Positions 25,551-36,900 of a stretch of 64,000 nucleotides of DNA are shown here, in pieces (position 1 is the stretch's first letter; each line of letters starts with the position of its first letter). The position numbers and the translations under genes are program-made. The stretch covers positions 49,542,008-49,606,007 of the forward strand of contig CM059973.1 of NCBI GenBank assembly GCA_030490835.1, in the 5' to 3' direction. The DNA is from Annona cherimola (lineage: Eukaryota; Streptophyta; Magnoliopsida; Magnoliales; Annonaceae). Under the pieces are notes generated by a model. It saw only the letters and a program-made list of their open reading frames with translations. It did no database searches and was not told where the DNA came from.

Positions 25551-26115
25551 GTTTTAAAGAAAAGTCTTGCCCCAAAATGCTAGCTTATTGAGTTATCACT
25601 CACATTTATTTTCTCAAACCTTAGATAGGTACCAGGAAGCTCAAGAGGTTGTGGACCTGAGCATCTAAGGAAAGGTAAGAGATGATATGCAAATGTGGGC
25701 TAAAATGATTAGTTAGGATGTGTGAGATGATATGCCTTAATGTTTTTAAGTTGAAGCATGTGAACTTATTCAAGTTTTAAGTTTTATGTTAACTGATGGT
25801 TGAACTAATGTGTACAAGCATGAATGTTGAATAATTGAATGTATATATGTCTATAATAAAAATGTCATGATTAGGTCAAGAGAACCTTTAATGTAAAAGA
25901 GCAAGTTGAAATATCATGAATGATATGTGCAATTGATTACAGGTTTATTGTCGCTTGTAAGATGAATAGAAAGAAATAAAACGAAAAAAAATTTGGACGA
26001 GATCCAATTAAGAACCCGCCGCATGATTAGGGCAACAATCCCAATTCACATTTACCAATAGATAAGATCTTGGAGTAAGACTTAGGATGTGACGTCTCGG
26101 GTTGGGGGAACCACA

Positions 26116-26640
26116 ATTGCCAAGCTTTCAATTTTGAAAAAGGACACAGATAGATGTTTGTGAGGTTTCAAGTTAAAAAGGGCACAGAGTTGCCAAGCTT
26201 GCGGTTTTGAAAAAAGGACACAGACAGATGTTTATGAGATTTCAAGTTAAAAAGGGCACAAAGTTGCTAAGCTTTCAATTTTGAAAAAGGACACTGGTAG
26301 AAGTCTGTGAGATTTCAAGTTAAAAAGGGCACAAAGTTGCCAAGCTTCCAGTCTTGAAAAAAAGACACAAACAGATGTTTGTGAGATTTCAAGTTAAAAA
26401 GGGCACAGAGTTGCCAAGCTTTCAATTTTGAAAAAGGACACATACAGATGTCTATGAGATTTCAAGTTAAAAAAGCACAGAGTTGCTAAGCTTGCAGTTT
26501 CGAAAAAAAGACATAGACAGATATCTGTGAGATTTCAAGTCAAAAAGTGCACAGAGTTGCCAAATTTTTAGTTTGGAAAAAAGACATAGATAGATGTTTG
26601 TGAGTTTTCAAGTTAAAAAGGGTACGGACTGAGGTCTGTG
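26116..26640. repeat. 74-bp tandem array, right part (seven units)
   Basis: Seven units begin TTGCCAAGCT or a close variant and end AAAAAGGGCACAGAG. Odd units read CTTTCAATTTTG and even units CTTGC(A/G)GT, which suggests a 148-bp dimer as the unit of amplification. Each has a CACAGACA-GA-TGTCTGTG type stem. The fourth unit has CACAAACA-GA-TGTTTGTG, a paired change; other units have unpaired changes. Confidence 0.8.
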
Positions 26641-26969
26641 CTTATTTTTATGAAATCATGCTAGCATGTGAATATGAATGAGGAATGTGCACAAGGATCA
26701 AGTACTAGGTCAATTATAGAGGCGGTTGCAGTTGCAGATCGGGTCCCCCCTCTACATGTGGCCAAGTTGCTAATGACAGGTAGGAGGCCAGCGACGCCCT
26801 CCCTGAAATGGGAGAAGGTTCAAGGATAGCCGCAGAGCTCGCATGCTATCACATGAAAGGTTTCTTTCTTATGGAAGGATGATCACTTGATAAGTGTCGC
26901 CTACCAGATGGATAGAGACATGTTTGCATATGCTTTATTTTAAAAAACTCCAAAATGGAGTCATGAAAA

Positions 26970-27045
26970 TGTTTTAGGATATGAGAATATCCACATGAAA
27001 AAGGGTTTATATCAAAATATTTTAGGACATGAGAATGTCCCATGA
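26970..27045. repeat. Two hairpins in LTR D homologous to the LTR B array
   Basis: GGATAT-GAGA-ATATCC at about 26977 and GGACAT-GAGA-ATGTCC at about 27025, spaced 48 bp. This is the same unit as at 24984-25501 in the other LTR family, with a third paired variant of the stem. Confidence 0.75.
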
Positions 27046-27794
27046 AAAAGGCTTACATGAAAAGGTTTACGTGCATATGCTTCACTTTTGAAAAGCCCAG
27101 AATTTGAGTCATGAAGTGTTTACAGAAAAAAGGTTTTGAAAAGGTTTACAATGAAACTGCTTACTTATTAAGCTTATCACTCATGTTTTGTTTTCCCTAA
27201 CCCTAGGCAGTTACAAGGCACAAGAGGAGGAGCAAAGCTAAATATTATTTACCTTCATGTTGTGAATGAATGAATGTATGTGCTGATAATAAAGTCTCAA
27301 GTTGTGAATACCTCTAATGTGATGTGAACAAATTAGTACTTATGTTAAGAATTCTATTTAAATTCAGCTCATGAATATCTGATTATTTGTAAAACGAAAG
27401 TAAGGTTGCCTATGTATCAATTATATAATATACAAATGTTAAGGTTAGACTATGAAAGATTATGATACAAATGATCAAGTTGTTTGAGTTACGAATATTC
27501 ATGAATGACTTGTATTAATATGATATAACTGAGACAGGAGAAAGGTTAATGAAAGTGCTGAGAACAAGTGAATACTTTATATTGATATGGAATTATCAGG
27601 TTATGAATGAATTGATGGGTTGTGAATGATAGGTATAGCTAATCTTAAGGAGATATTGCTTGAAAAATGATGAAGGGAATGAAAAGAGAGAAAAAATTTC
27701 TCGGATCAGAGCAACAGTCCTGTTTCACATATATCAATCAAAAACAATCTTGGAGTAAGACTCCAGTGCCTCGGATCTGGGGCGCCACAACACT

Positions 27795-28303
27795 CTAACT
27801 GAAAATGATGTCGCACTCACCAAGCTATTTCAACATAGTCATTTGGGCAATGCACTAAATAGAAAAGTATACGTCTCTTGATAGTCAACAAGTCAAAACA
27901 TAGGAATAGTTAGCCTAAATTTTGTTGATCGATTTTCACATAAATTGGATGCCACACCAAAAGGAGTTAATCTTGAAGCCCTTAGACAAAGAGACAATGA
28001 AACATTTACCTCTTTTCTCTCTCCAATTCTGAAAGACTTGTCATTGCAAGTTGACTAGTTAACCTGATAGCAGAGGAAAGGGTCGTTTTTATTATCTCGA
28101 AAGGAGAGAAACGGATCTAGGGTGATGGTCCTTAGCTCGATGCACCACAAGTGCCCCTTCTTTTGGAGGAAGGGGACAACTGCAGGAAGGGTGGGTTTCT
28201 TAATGGGGCCTTTAAAGAATGGCCTTTTCAGTGTGGGCTCACCTTTGTCAATTGGTGGTGCCTCCATTACAACTACAGCAGGGTGCCATAGTTGATTTGA
28301 GAA
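27795..28303. other. Sirevirus-1 internal segment between solo LTRs D and C
   Basis: The sequence resumes after the ACACT duplication and should continue the gag remnant cut at 16890. I see no clear gag motif on the minus strand. On the plus strand GVNLEALRQRDNETF near 27970-28010 loosely resembles a gypsy gag segment, too weak to call. An antisense frame at 28055-28333 runs into LTR C and is not a gene. Confidence 0.35.
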
Positions 28304-29208
28304 CAATTGTGGCACCCCAACCCGAGACATCACATCCTAAGCCTTACTCCAAGATCTTATTGATTGGTAAATGTGAATCGGGATTGTTGCCCTGATCACG
28401 TAGCGGGTTCTTAATTGGATCTCGTCCAAATTTTTTTCATTTCATTTCTTTACATTTTACTTCTTTCACCTTACAATCGACAATACACTTGTAATCAATT
28501 GCACATATCATTCATGACATTTCAACTTGTTCTTCAACGTTAAAGCTCCTTTTGACCTGATCATGACATTTTCATTCCATACACACATACATTCATCGGT
28601 TCTTAGCATACATGCACTTATCATTTAACCCATTTCTTATCTTAGTCATATCATAACTATACAAGGTATTTATAGCATATCTCATTAGGGCATTCGTTCA
28701 TGCTTTAATATACAAAGGATTACAAACCTTTGAAAATTCCTTTTTCCTTTCCTTAGTAAGAACATGCTTTCCATCACTTGATTTCCCTGCACCTGTCTAA
28801 GGGTAGGAAAACAAAACCTGAGTCGAAACTTAATAAGCAAGCATCTTTAATTCTCATTTAAATGCATTTCTCTCCATTCGGTAGGAGACACTTAGCAAGT
28901 GATTAACTACCAATGGAACAGAAACTTTTTCATAAACCGTTCATACAAACCATTCATAAACCATCCATGAAATCATTCATGCAAACCATTCATGTAAACC
29001 ATTCATAAATCCCATTTTTTGGGCATTTCAAAACATTGGATGTGCAAATGCATGATTTCCATTCATGACATAATCCTTCATGTGAGGGTACGCTAGCTCG
29101 ACGAACATACTTTCATAACATGATCCTTTCCATCCATGACGCCGGATCTTCTGACTTGGCAACATCAAGGGCAGACTCCTTGTCCTGCTTCTGCCTTGAC
29201 TAGCCTAC

Positions 29209-29430
29209 TTGATTTCTATTCCATGCATGACTTTTAGTCACCCTGGCATTATATACCTCTTACAAATGGCAACTTGTCATTCTCATGCAGAGAATTTTTT
29301 GCACCATCCATTTGAACATCATATCGATGAAACATCATTCAAATTCATGCCGAAATGCCATTTCCAAATACAAAAGAATTTATTCAATCATTTCCTTAAA
29401 AGCAGTAATCAGTTTGTGACAAAAAGATGA
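29209..29430 (+). other. Antisense frame shared by LTRs C and A
   Basis: A 73-codon frame antisense to LTR C and a 74-codon frame antisense to LTR A (7610-7386) encode alignable products. Both contain TFSHPxIIYLL, TCHSHxEN and EHHIDETxFKF. LTR E has a shorter related frame at 31257-31370. Two copies staying open may reflect shared ancestry only. I do not call it a gene. Confidence 0.3.
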
Positions 29431-30597
29431 AGGGATGACCATCCTTAAATAACTTTAGAAACATTCAAGTAAAATCACTTGAAAACATTTTAGCATTTGA
29501 GAATAAAATGTCATTTTCAAAAGTCTTGCTTACTTACCTGTGGCAATCCTTTTGTGCCTTCCATCCTTTCCTTGCCTTCTCCTAGACAAGTAAACATGAT
29601 TACTTTATATATTTTCATCATATGTTGTGCTTGCATGGCTTGTCTTTTTCTTCAATTCACATATGCATGTCATATGGGTTTAATCTCATATGGTTCATAA
29701 TACATTAACTTTAAATCATTCTTTCTTTGGAATGCATATCCATGTTCACCTTTGTCAATGATCACATTATATATATGACTTACTAATAAGTCTTTTGATG
29801 ATCACATAACTATGTAATCTTAGTTAGCATTTCATCATTCATCATTTCTTCCATTCCATCCATATATCTCAATATCACAGGCATATGTATGCCATCGGGC
29901 TTTTAACTTGCATTTAATCCCAAGTAAGTTAACTTAAACACCTTTTTCTATTAATACATCACATCTTTTAACATTCATATATGCATATTCACATCTATAT
30001 AACTTTCATGCTTGGTCAATCTTTTCATTCAACACTAAGTCTAGGGTTTTCAATCTTTTGCATTTATCACTTGCTCCCAACCCTTACGTGATCTTAAACT
30101 ACAGGTGACCTTAAATAATTCAACTTTACTCCATTTTTCTTTGAGGTGAACACTTTCATCTCTCAAGTCACATATATTTTTGCATTTTTCAATAATGAGT
30201 CATTCACTTGACTCAATACCCTAGCCTAAAGCATTTAATCTACTTTTAATCATTTAAAACACTTGGGTAACACTTACTTGAGACTTCAACAATCAAGTTC
30301 AATGAAGGTTTCTCAACTTCATATTTCTTAAGTCACATGTATATTCCATATGATTTCTATTAGCTTACTTAACCCACTTATATTTCAAGTTATGTATTCA
30401 CACATTGCAAAATAGCTTATATATTTTATAATCCATTCATTCATTTTTAATACCCCTATGTAAGGTAAACTTTTATACACATCATAATCTTTTATTAAAT
30501 CATCATATGGAGATTCATTACCTCCCATTTGTCATTTTTCACATATTTTTCATATTTCATACGTTGGTGCTCATTTTAGGCACATATTGTGGAGCCC

Positions 30598-33532
30598 CGA
30601 ACCAAGGCGTCCACATAGTCCTTATTCCAAGATCTTGTCGATTGGTAAATGCAACTCAGGATTGTTGACCTGATCACGCGGCGGGTTCTTAATTGGAACT
30701 CGTCCAATTTTTTCTTTCTTTCTTTTTCTTTCGTCATATAATCATATACTCATCATCATTCATAATGGACTCATCCATATCATCATAAATCATCAACTTC
30801 TCATATTATTGATAACTTCATAATTTCATACAACCTATGTTTTTTTCGCCATATCCCATTAGGGCATTTATTCATACAAAAATCTACTAACCTTTGTAGA
30901 TTCCTCTTTTCCTTTAGCAATACACGCCTTTCATCACTTGAATTTTCCCTGGACCTGTCTAAGGGGGGAAAACAAAACATGAGTCAAAACTCAATAAGCA
31001 AGCATTTTTCATTCTTGTTTAAATGCATTTTTTCTCCATTTGATAGACGACATTTACCAAGTGATCAACTACCAACGGAATAGAAATATTTTCGTAAAAA
31101 TCATTTCATAAACATTGGATGTGCAAATGCTTCCTTTCCATTCCTAACATAAACCTTTGTGTGCGGGTACGCTAGCCCAGGGAACATCTCACATAGCATG
31201 GTCCAATACGCCGGCTGTCTCCGACTTGGCCTCATCAAGGGGAACCTCTCTTCCTCTTGACGCCTACATGGTCTCCTACATGCATGAATTTTGATTTTCC
31301 CGGCATTATATACCTCTTATACCAGGTGACTTGTCATTCTCATGTAGAGAATTATTTGCACCATCCCTTAAAAACATCATTTCAAATCCATGCTTTTCTT
31401 TTCAATCCATGTATAAAAATGCAATGTATTCATTCACACATAACATTCCTTTGCCTCCACCTCTGGGTAGGATGCCATCGGCACACAGCCCATACGACTC
31501 GACAATAGTGAAGGGGGACCCTCTGATCCGCTTTGTACCTCCACTAAAGCCTCTTCATTATACATTATACATGTGCACATGTCCATGAACATCACATGAT
31601 ATCAATATGTCGGCATAACTTTTCATAAAAACTCATAAACATTTATCATTTCAAAACATTATAGGAATGACCACTCTTAAACACATTTCATAAACATTTG
31701 GGAATAAAATCACATTTTCAAAGTTGCGCTTGCTTACAATGAAGCAATAAAATCACATTTTCAAAGTTGTGCTTGCTTACCTCCTCAGTCTGTATCCTCC
31801 ACCTTTTCCTTTCCTTTTCCTATACAAGAAAAAATGATATTTTATCTATATCATTCCATGTCTTAGATTGCTTCCCATGTATGCTTTATAATCATTCATT
31901 ACCTTATTCCTATAGAGGTTAATCTTATAAAGATACTTGGTCATTACCTCCTTATATGAATTTTTTTATCCATAAATTCCTTTAAAAATTTCATCCATAT
32001 ATCCTCATAAAATATAAAAATAAATCTCTATTTTTTCCCAAAATCACACTGTTCACTGTTCATAGTACTGGTCAAAATTACTGTTCATCATCACTGTTCA
32101 TAGTGACGTGGGTTATGTCTAGCATATCATGGGAAAGTTCATGAATTATGAATTTATCGTCCATAACTTGGCCAAATAAATTATTTTCTACATATACTAA
32201 AAATCAATATAATTTCACTTAAGCATAATCCTTAATTCCAAAAATCATGAGTTTAATATATCATCATTCCAACATCATAATTATCATAATCATTCATCCC
32301 AAATCATCGTTTATCAATATTTGAGCATTATTTACACATATCATATGGTATCTTCCCGAATGCTCTATCTTTGCTCCAAATTTTCGATGTTTAGGCATAA
32401 TTCCATTTGGGCATTATAACTATACTTATTTTCTCATGCTTAGGAATTAACTAAGCATGGTTTTATCCTACTTAACATCCAAAAGAAATTTGAGAAGAAT
32501 TCCCTTACCTCAAGTGGAGAACTCCCCTCCTACTTGGCTCTTTCTCTCTCTTTCCTTCTCTCCTTCTTTCTCTCTCTTTCCTTCTCTCCTTCTTTCTCTA
32601 AAGGCCAAAAATGTGTTCGGGTGTGGGAATGCTTGAATTTTTTAATCTTGGAGTGCCTTTGGTCGTTCTCACCTTGCCCCCTATTTATAGTTTTTTATTT
32701 TTCATCAAATTGGAATTTACCCCCCTGCTTGAGGTATTAAATTATAAATGTATTTTTTTTAATTTCCAAAAGGTGCATGGAGCCATGTGCAGCCACCCTA
32801 CAGTAGCTCCAGCCCCCTATGGCAGCCCTATTTTTCTAGATATTTTAATTTATTAAAATTATTTATTTTAAGCTAATTTAATCCTAGCAATTGATCTTTG
32901 ATGATGATGAATGTGGACCATTGATTTTGGTCAAGGATCCCGTCCACCCCCTACTGTGGCTCTGATTTTCATTAATTATTATTTTTTTAATTAATTAAAT
33001 TTAACTAAAAGTCAAACCTAATTTAATGAAAAAGTAAATTTGCTTTTTGATCCTCAAATGACGTTAAATCTTGACCCTTAATCCATAATTTTTGATAGAT
33101 CTTGGACCATTCATCACGTTCATCATCATATTTTGGCCATCCATAAAAAAAATTCATCTCAATCTGACGTCCAGATTGCAAGATGTGAATTTTTCTTCAT
33201 TCTTTTCACAAAAATTCATAAAAATTCTAAAATTATTATTTTAATCCAAAAAGCACTTTTTTCCTTTAGTGGGAAGCTTCTTTTTTCGTCTTTTATGATT
33301 AAGTTAATCCAAAGTGATTAACTCATCACTTCACTTTAACCACATGGTTACTATTCACGTTTCACTAATCACATTCATTATTCATTCGAATTTCACTTCG
33401 TAAATAATTATTTAATCCTCCGATCCCACATATTGCAAAACATCATCACTATATTTCATATAATTATTAATACATTATCTAGGGTTTCCAACCCTACGGT
33501 TTGATACACGTGTCTAAGATCGGGGTTTCACA
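30598..33532 (-). mobile_element. Solo LTR E (chromovirus family 2) nested in LTR C
   Basis: On the minus strand it starts TGTGAAACCCCGATC (33532) and ends GGGGCTCCACA (30598), 2935 bp. CATAT occurs at 30593-30597 and 33533-33537, a perfect target duplication. The minus strand has CTATAAATAG at 32681-32690. The start and TATA box match LTR D. A pyrimidine-rich stretch at about 32536-32600 contains a short tandem repeat of CTCTCTTTCCTTCTCTCCTT type. No coding region is seen. Confidence 0.85.
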
Positions 33533-35933
33533 CATATATGACGTCTTAAACTTCATATATAAATCTCAAAATTTGAGATTATACTTAGCAACACAATCCT
33601 GCATTTTACCATTATTCCATGTATTTTTTCATTTTAGGAATTCATATAATCATTCACCACTTATCCATGCTTAGCCTTCCACATACACTCAACTTACAAC
33701 CCATAACTTATGTGTTTCTTAAAATCTTTCAACACAGCAACTTGTATCATATTTCAGCATGATTAAATCCATTAATTAACATATAATTTAGCATTTAATT
33801 ATGAAATTTTAATCCATTCATCAAAGGGTTCCAAAACAGAAATGTTAGGACCCGTTTTACATCCTTTCAACGCCTCTTTTGATACTTAAATCAAAAAGAT
33901 TTATAATCCATAAATTTCAGCAACTAATCATGCTTTTCTTAACCCAAGTTTAGGGTAATATCATATGTTCAAAATTCATATATTGGTTGCTTCCAAAACA
34001 GCAACATCTCAAGCATGTAGGGTACCCCATTTTACCCCATTTGGACGTCCTTATGTATATGCCCCAAAAAATCAGATTTAGGAAAAATCTTTCAAAGCCC
34101 TTTTGAAGTCCAATGTATCCTTAATTTAGGGTACTTTACCCTTTAATTCATCCATGAATCATTTAAACTAATTCATGCATCATATATATCATAAAAACAT
34201 GAAAATCGGGTCATATACGTAACCCGAAGTCCCATCCTTTTTTAAAATTCATAGCTTATGCCCAAATCGATATATATAATTCACTAAATCATGATTCATA
34301 ATCTAATCATATATAAATTCAAAACAGCAACTTAACCTGAGGAATTAAGAAAATTTCAGCTAGGTTTAGGCATCATATTCAAGCCTAGCATCCAATTTAA
34401 CTCATTTAAACCCTTGAATTCATTCTTTCCATTCAATCCTCATTCAATACCCTAATCAAGGGCATCATTAATCATCCTTTAGGGGTTCATTATGAATCAA
34501 ATTCATGACCCATAACTTGAGGTGAAAAACTTAGGATTAAAGAACCCAAATCATTAAGTATACTTACTTGAATCGAATCAAACTTGAATCCAAACTTTTC
34601 TAGCTTGAATCCCTTTCTTTCCACCCCTTTTTCCTTCTCTTTTTCTCCTCTTTTTCCCCTCTTTTCCTTGATGTTTTTGGTCGTGCAAGGGCTGCCTTGC
34701 TTGGAGGATTTTGCTCCTCAAAAGTTTCTCTCTCTAACCCTCTTGGAACGTCCCCATGGAAGCCCCTTTTATGCCCTTCATTTTTCAGATTTTTGGGCCC
34801 ACTTTTGCCATATCACATGAGGTTAATTCATTGCTTACTTATCCCTTGATGTGTTGGCTCACTCTTATCCAAGTAAAATATGCAATTATCCCATTTTCAA
34901 AATTCCAAATCCAAGCTCTTAAATGAGCTACTTAGCTCTCTTAGGTTGGGTGTCCACATGGCTGCTTGGGGTGGCTTTCATGGTCACCAAGTCACTCCCA
35001 TTTATGTGCATTTATATGTCTTCTCTCCCTTAGCATAGCTAGGTTTTGACTTAGGAAATTAAAAGATCCAAAATCCATGTAGAGATCCCCTTAGACGTCC
35101 CTACCTCATGCTACATATGTGGCCTCTTTGAGCTAGCTCCATTAACCTTTTTCTTATGCATTTAATTCCTTGATTTTTCAAGGATTTTATCCCTTAAACT
35201 AATCCAAAAAATCTAGCTCAAAGCACCATCTTTTGACACCTCTCATGGGCATTAAACCAAACCATTAAACCACTTGCTTTTACATAAATGCTATGATACT
35301 TTATGGTGCACAAAGTCAAAGCTATGCACCTTTTTCCAATTAAACATATTTTCATGATAATTAGCTTAATCCAACCCTTCCATAACATTAAGCATATAAT
35401 TTTATCTACCCGTTTCAAATTTCGTCTCAATACGACTTCTCTATCTCAACTTATGATCATTTGAAATTATCCTTTGGGTTTGAGATGAAAATAAATAATT
35501 ATCATCTTAATCCCATCATATTTTTCTTAATCCAATCCATCCATAAGATTGAGCCCACAATCATGTGCTTGTCTTTCAAATTTCATCTCAATTCGCCTTG
35601 TAGGCGTCAAGTTATAAATTTTCTAGCATTTTTCTCCTTAAATTCATAATTATCATCATAATTTCCACAAAATCAAATCATGATAATTAAAATAATTATT
35701 CATGACACACTAGCATCTCTCAATCCTCATTAAGCCCCTTTAGTCATATTAACTCACATTGGGTTATGGCGATTAATCTTAATCATCATTCTTAATCACA
35801 CCCTAATTGCAAAATATCATTAAATCATAAAAAACATCCATAAATCAACCAAATCATTTATAATTCATGTTTACATGTCAAATTCATATATATATATATA
35901 TGAGCTCTACTTGAGTCTGCGTATCACAACAAT

Positions 35934-36900
35934 CGACTTTGCCATTGATGGCATGACATATTTCACTAAATCAGTCAAATAATCCTATCCCGATTCTTTT
36001 ATAAGGCATTTTGGCTAAGAGTCAAGCCTAAGTGGTTCAAGCCTATGCGACTAATGCTAACATAAACATTTCAACCTACGGTGATTTTGCTTTATCAATT
36101 CTGAATGAAAAAAAAATAAATCTATTCATCTAATTCACCATCGAACCCAATAGTAGAGGGCATTAGGGCTGTATTCCTCCTTCTCTGTGCACATTCAATA
36201 AATCCATCGTCACTTCTTCTTAGATTGTTCATGCTTGATAACTAACGGCTCACTTCCCTTAAGCTTATACTGGTGGTGGCTTATAGTTTATTAATTATTT
36301 AAATGTACCGCTCATAACAGTGATATTGTGGGTTTGAGTTCTTTACCACGATGTACTCAAAGTTTTGTTCAATTATGTGCATGAAATTTAGAAAAGAAGG
36401 TTGCTGTTCACGTGTTCAATATAAGGTGGGCTTAGACATAGTTGAAAGAGTAGGTTGGTTGGTTTTAGTAGATAGAAATTTGGTTCTCCTTCTTTAAGGC
36501 ATTTACACCCTTTTATAAGGATGTGTTTTTCCCTACCAACTTTCCATTTACAATAGCAGTTATATTGAGCTATATTTGATATTAAGGCTTTTAAATTCAT
36601 CAAATAGTGATTCATAAGTTTATTATGAATCATCAAACTCACCGCATCTAGAGAAAAAACAAGAAGATGAAATGTAATAGGAATCATATGAATTTACCGT
36701 AGCATTTATAAATGCATTTAATGTTCGAGATTTTGAACTTTTTATATCATCATTTTCCTCTTTGGCGATATGGAAAACTTACTCTTCATGTTTTGTAATA
36801 GCTATGCAATAAACTCGACTAATTTGCTACATGTTCTTCTTTATTTGATTAAGTGCTAGAGTTTGAGGTAGTATCTTCCTTTACAAACATTCTTCTAGTC
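35934..36900 (-). pseudogene. Sirevirus-1 internal remnant right of solo LTR C
   Basis: This is sequence between LTR C and the recognisable gag. A 99-codon minus frame at 36388-36687 has no motif I recognise. Position suggests the coiled and zinc-knuckle part of gag, heavily decayed. Confidence 0.35.

Larger units (their letters stand above)
20834..26115 (+). mobile_element. Solo LTR B (chromovirus family 1) nested in LTR D
   Basis: It starts CGTGATACCCAGACCCAAGTA (LTR A starts TGTAATACCC, so the first T has become C) and ends GGGGGAACCACA. The flanks are ATTGT at 20829-20833 and ATTGC at 26116-26120, a target duplication with one change. The insertion splits the 74-bp array. A TATA box TATATATAAA lies at 21887-21896. 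At 5282 bp it is 2.1 kb longer than LTR A; much of the surplus is the hairpin array at 24.74-25.55 kb and duplications such as 21974-22151. Confidence 0.8.
16891..27789 (+). mobile_element. Solo LTR D (chromovirus family 2), interrupted by solo LTR B
   Basis: It starts TGTGAAACCCCGA and ends GGGGCGCCACA. ACACT occurs at 16886-16890 and 27790-27794, a perfect 5-bp target duplication. A canonical TATA box CTATAAATAG lies at 17919-17928, followed by a purine-rich leader. No PBS, PPT or pol is present. Its own sequence is 16891-20833 plus 26116-27789, about 5.6 kb, very long for an LTR. The same start and TATA occur in solo LTR E on the minus strand. A 131-codon antisense frame at 17608-18003 is not supported as a gene. 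Confidence 0.8.
28309..35928 (-). mobile_element. Solo LTR C (chromovirus family 1), interrupted by solo LTR E
   Basis: On the minus strand it starts TGTGATACGCAGACTCAAG (35928) and ends GGGGTGCCACA (28309). ACAAT is found at 28304-28308 and 35929-35933, a perfect target duplication. Many blocks match LTR A in reverse, for example the segment at 29209-29430 against 7386-7610. A TATA-like GGCATAAAAGG (minus) lies near 34765-34775. Without LTR E it is about 4.7 kb. No PBS, PPT or pol is present. Confidence 0.8.

Noticed and set aside
26116..26640. CRISPR-like array
   Set aside because: Units are adjacent tandem copies without unique spacers, in plant nuclear DNA.
28055..28333. 92-codon minus frame as a gene
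   Set aside because: Crosses the border of solo LTR C, so it was created by the insertion.
36388..36687. 99-codon minus frame as a gene
   Set aside because: No recognised motif, lies in a decayed gag region, no promoter or homologue visible.
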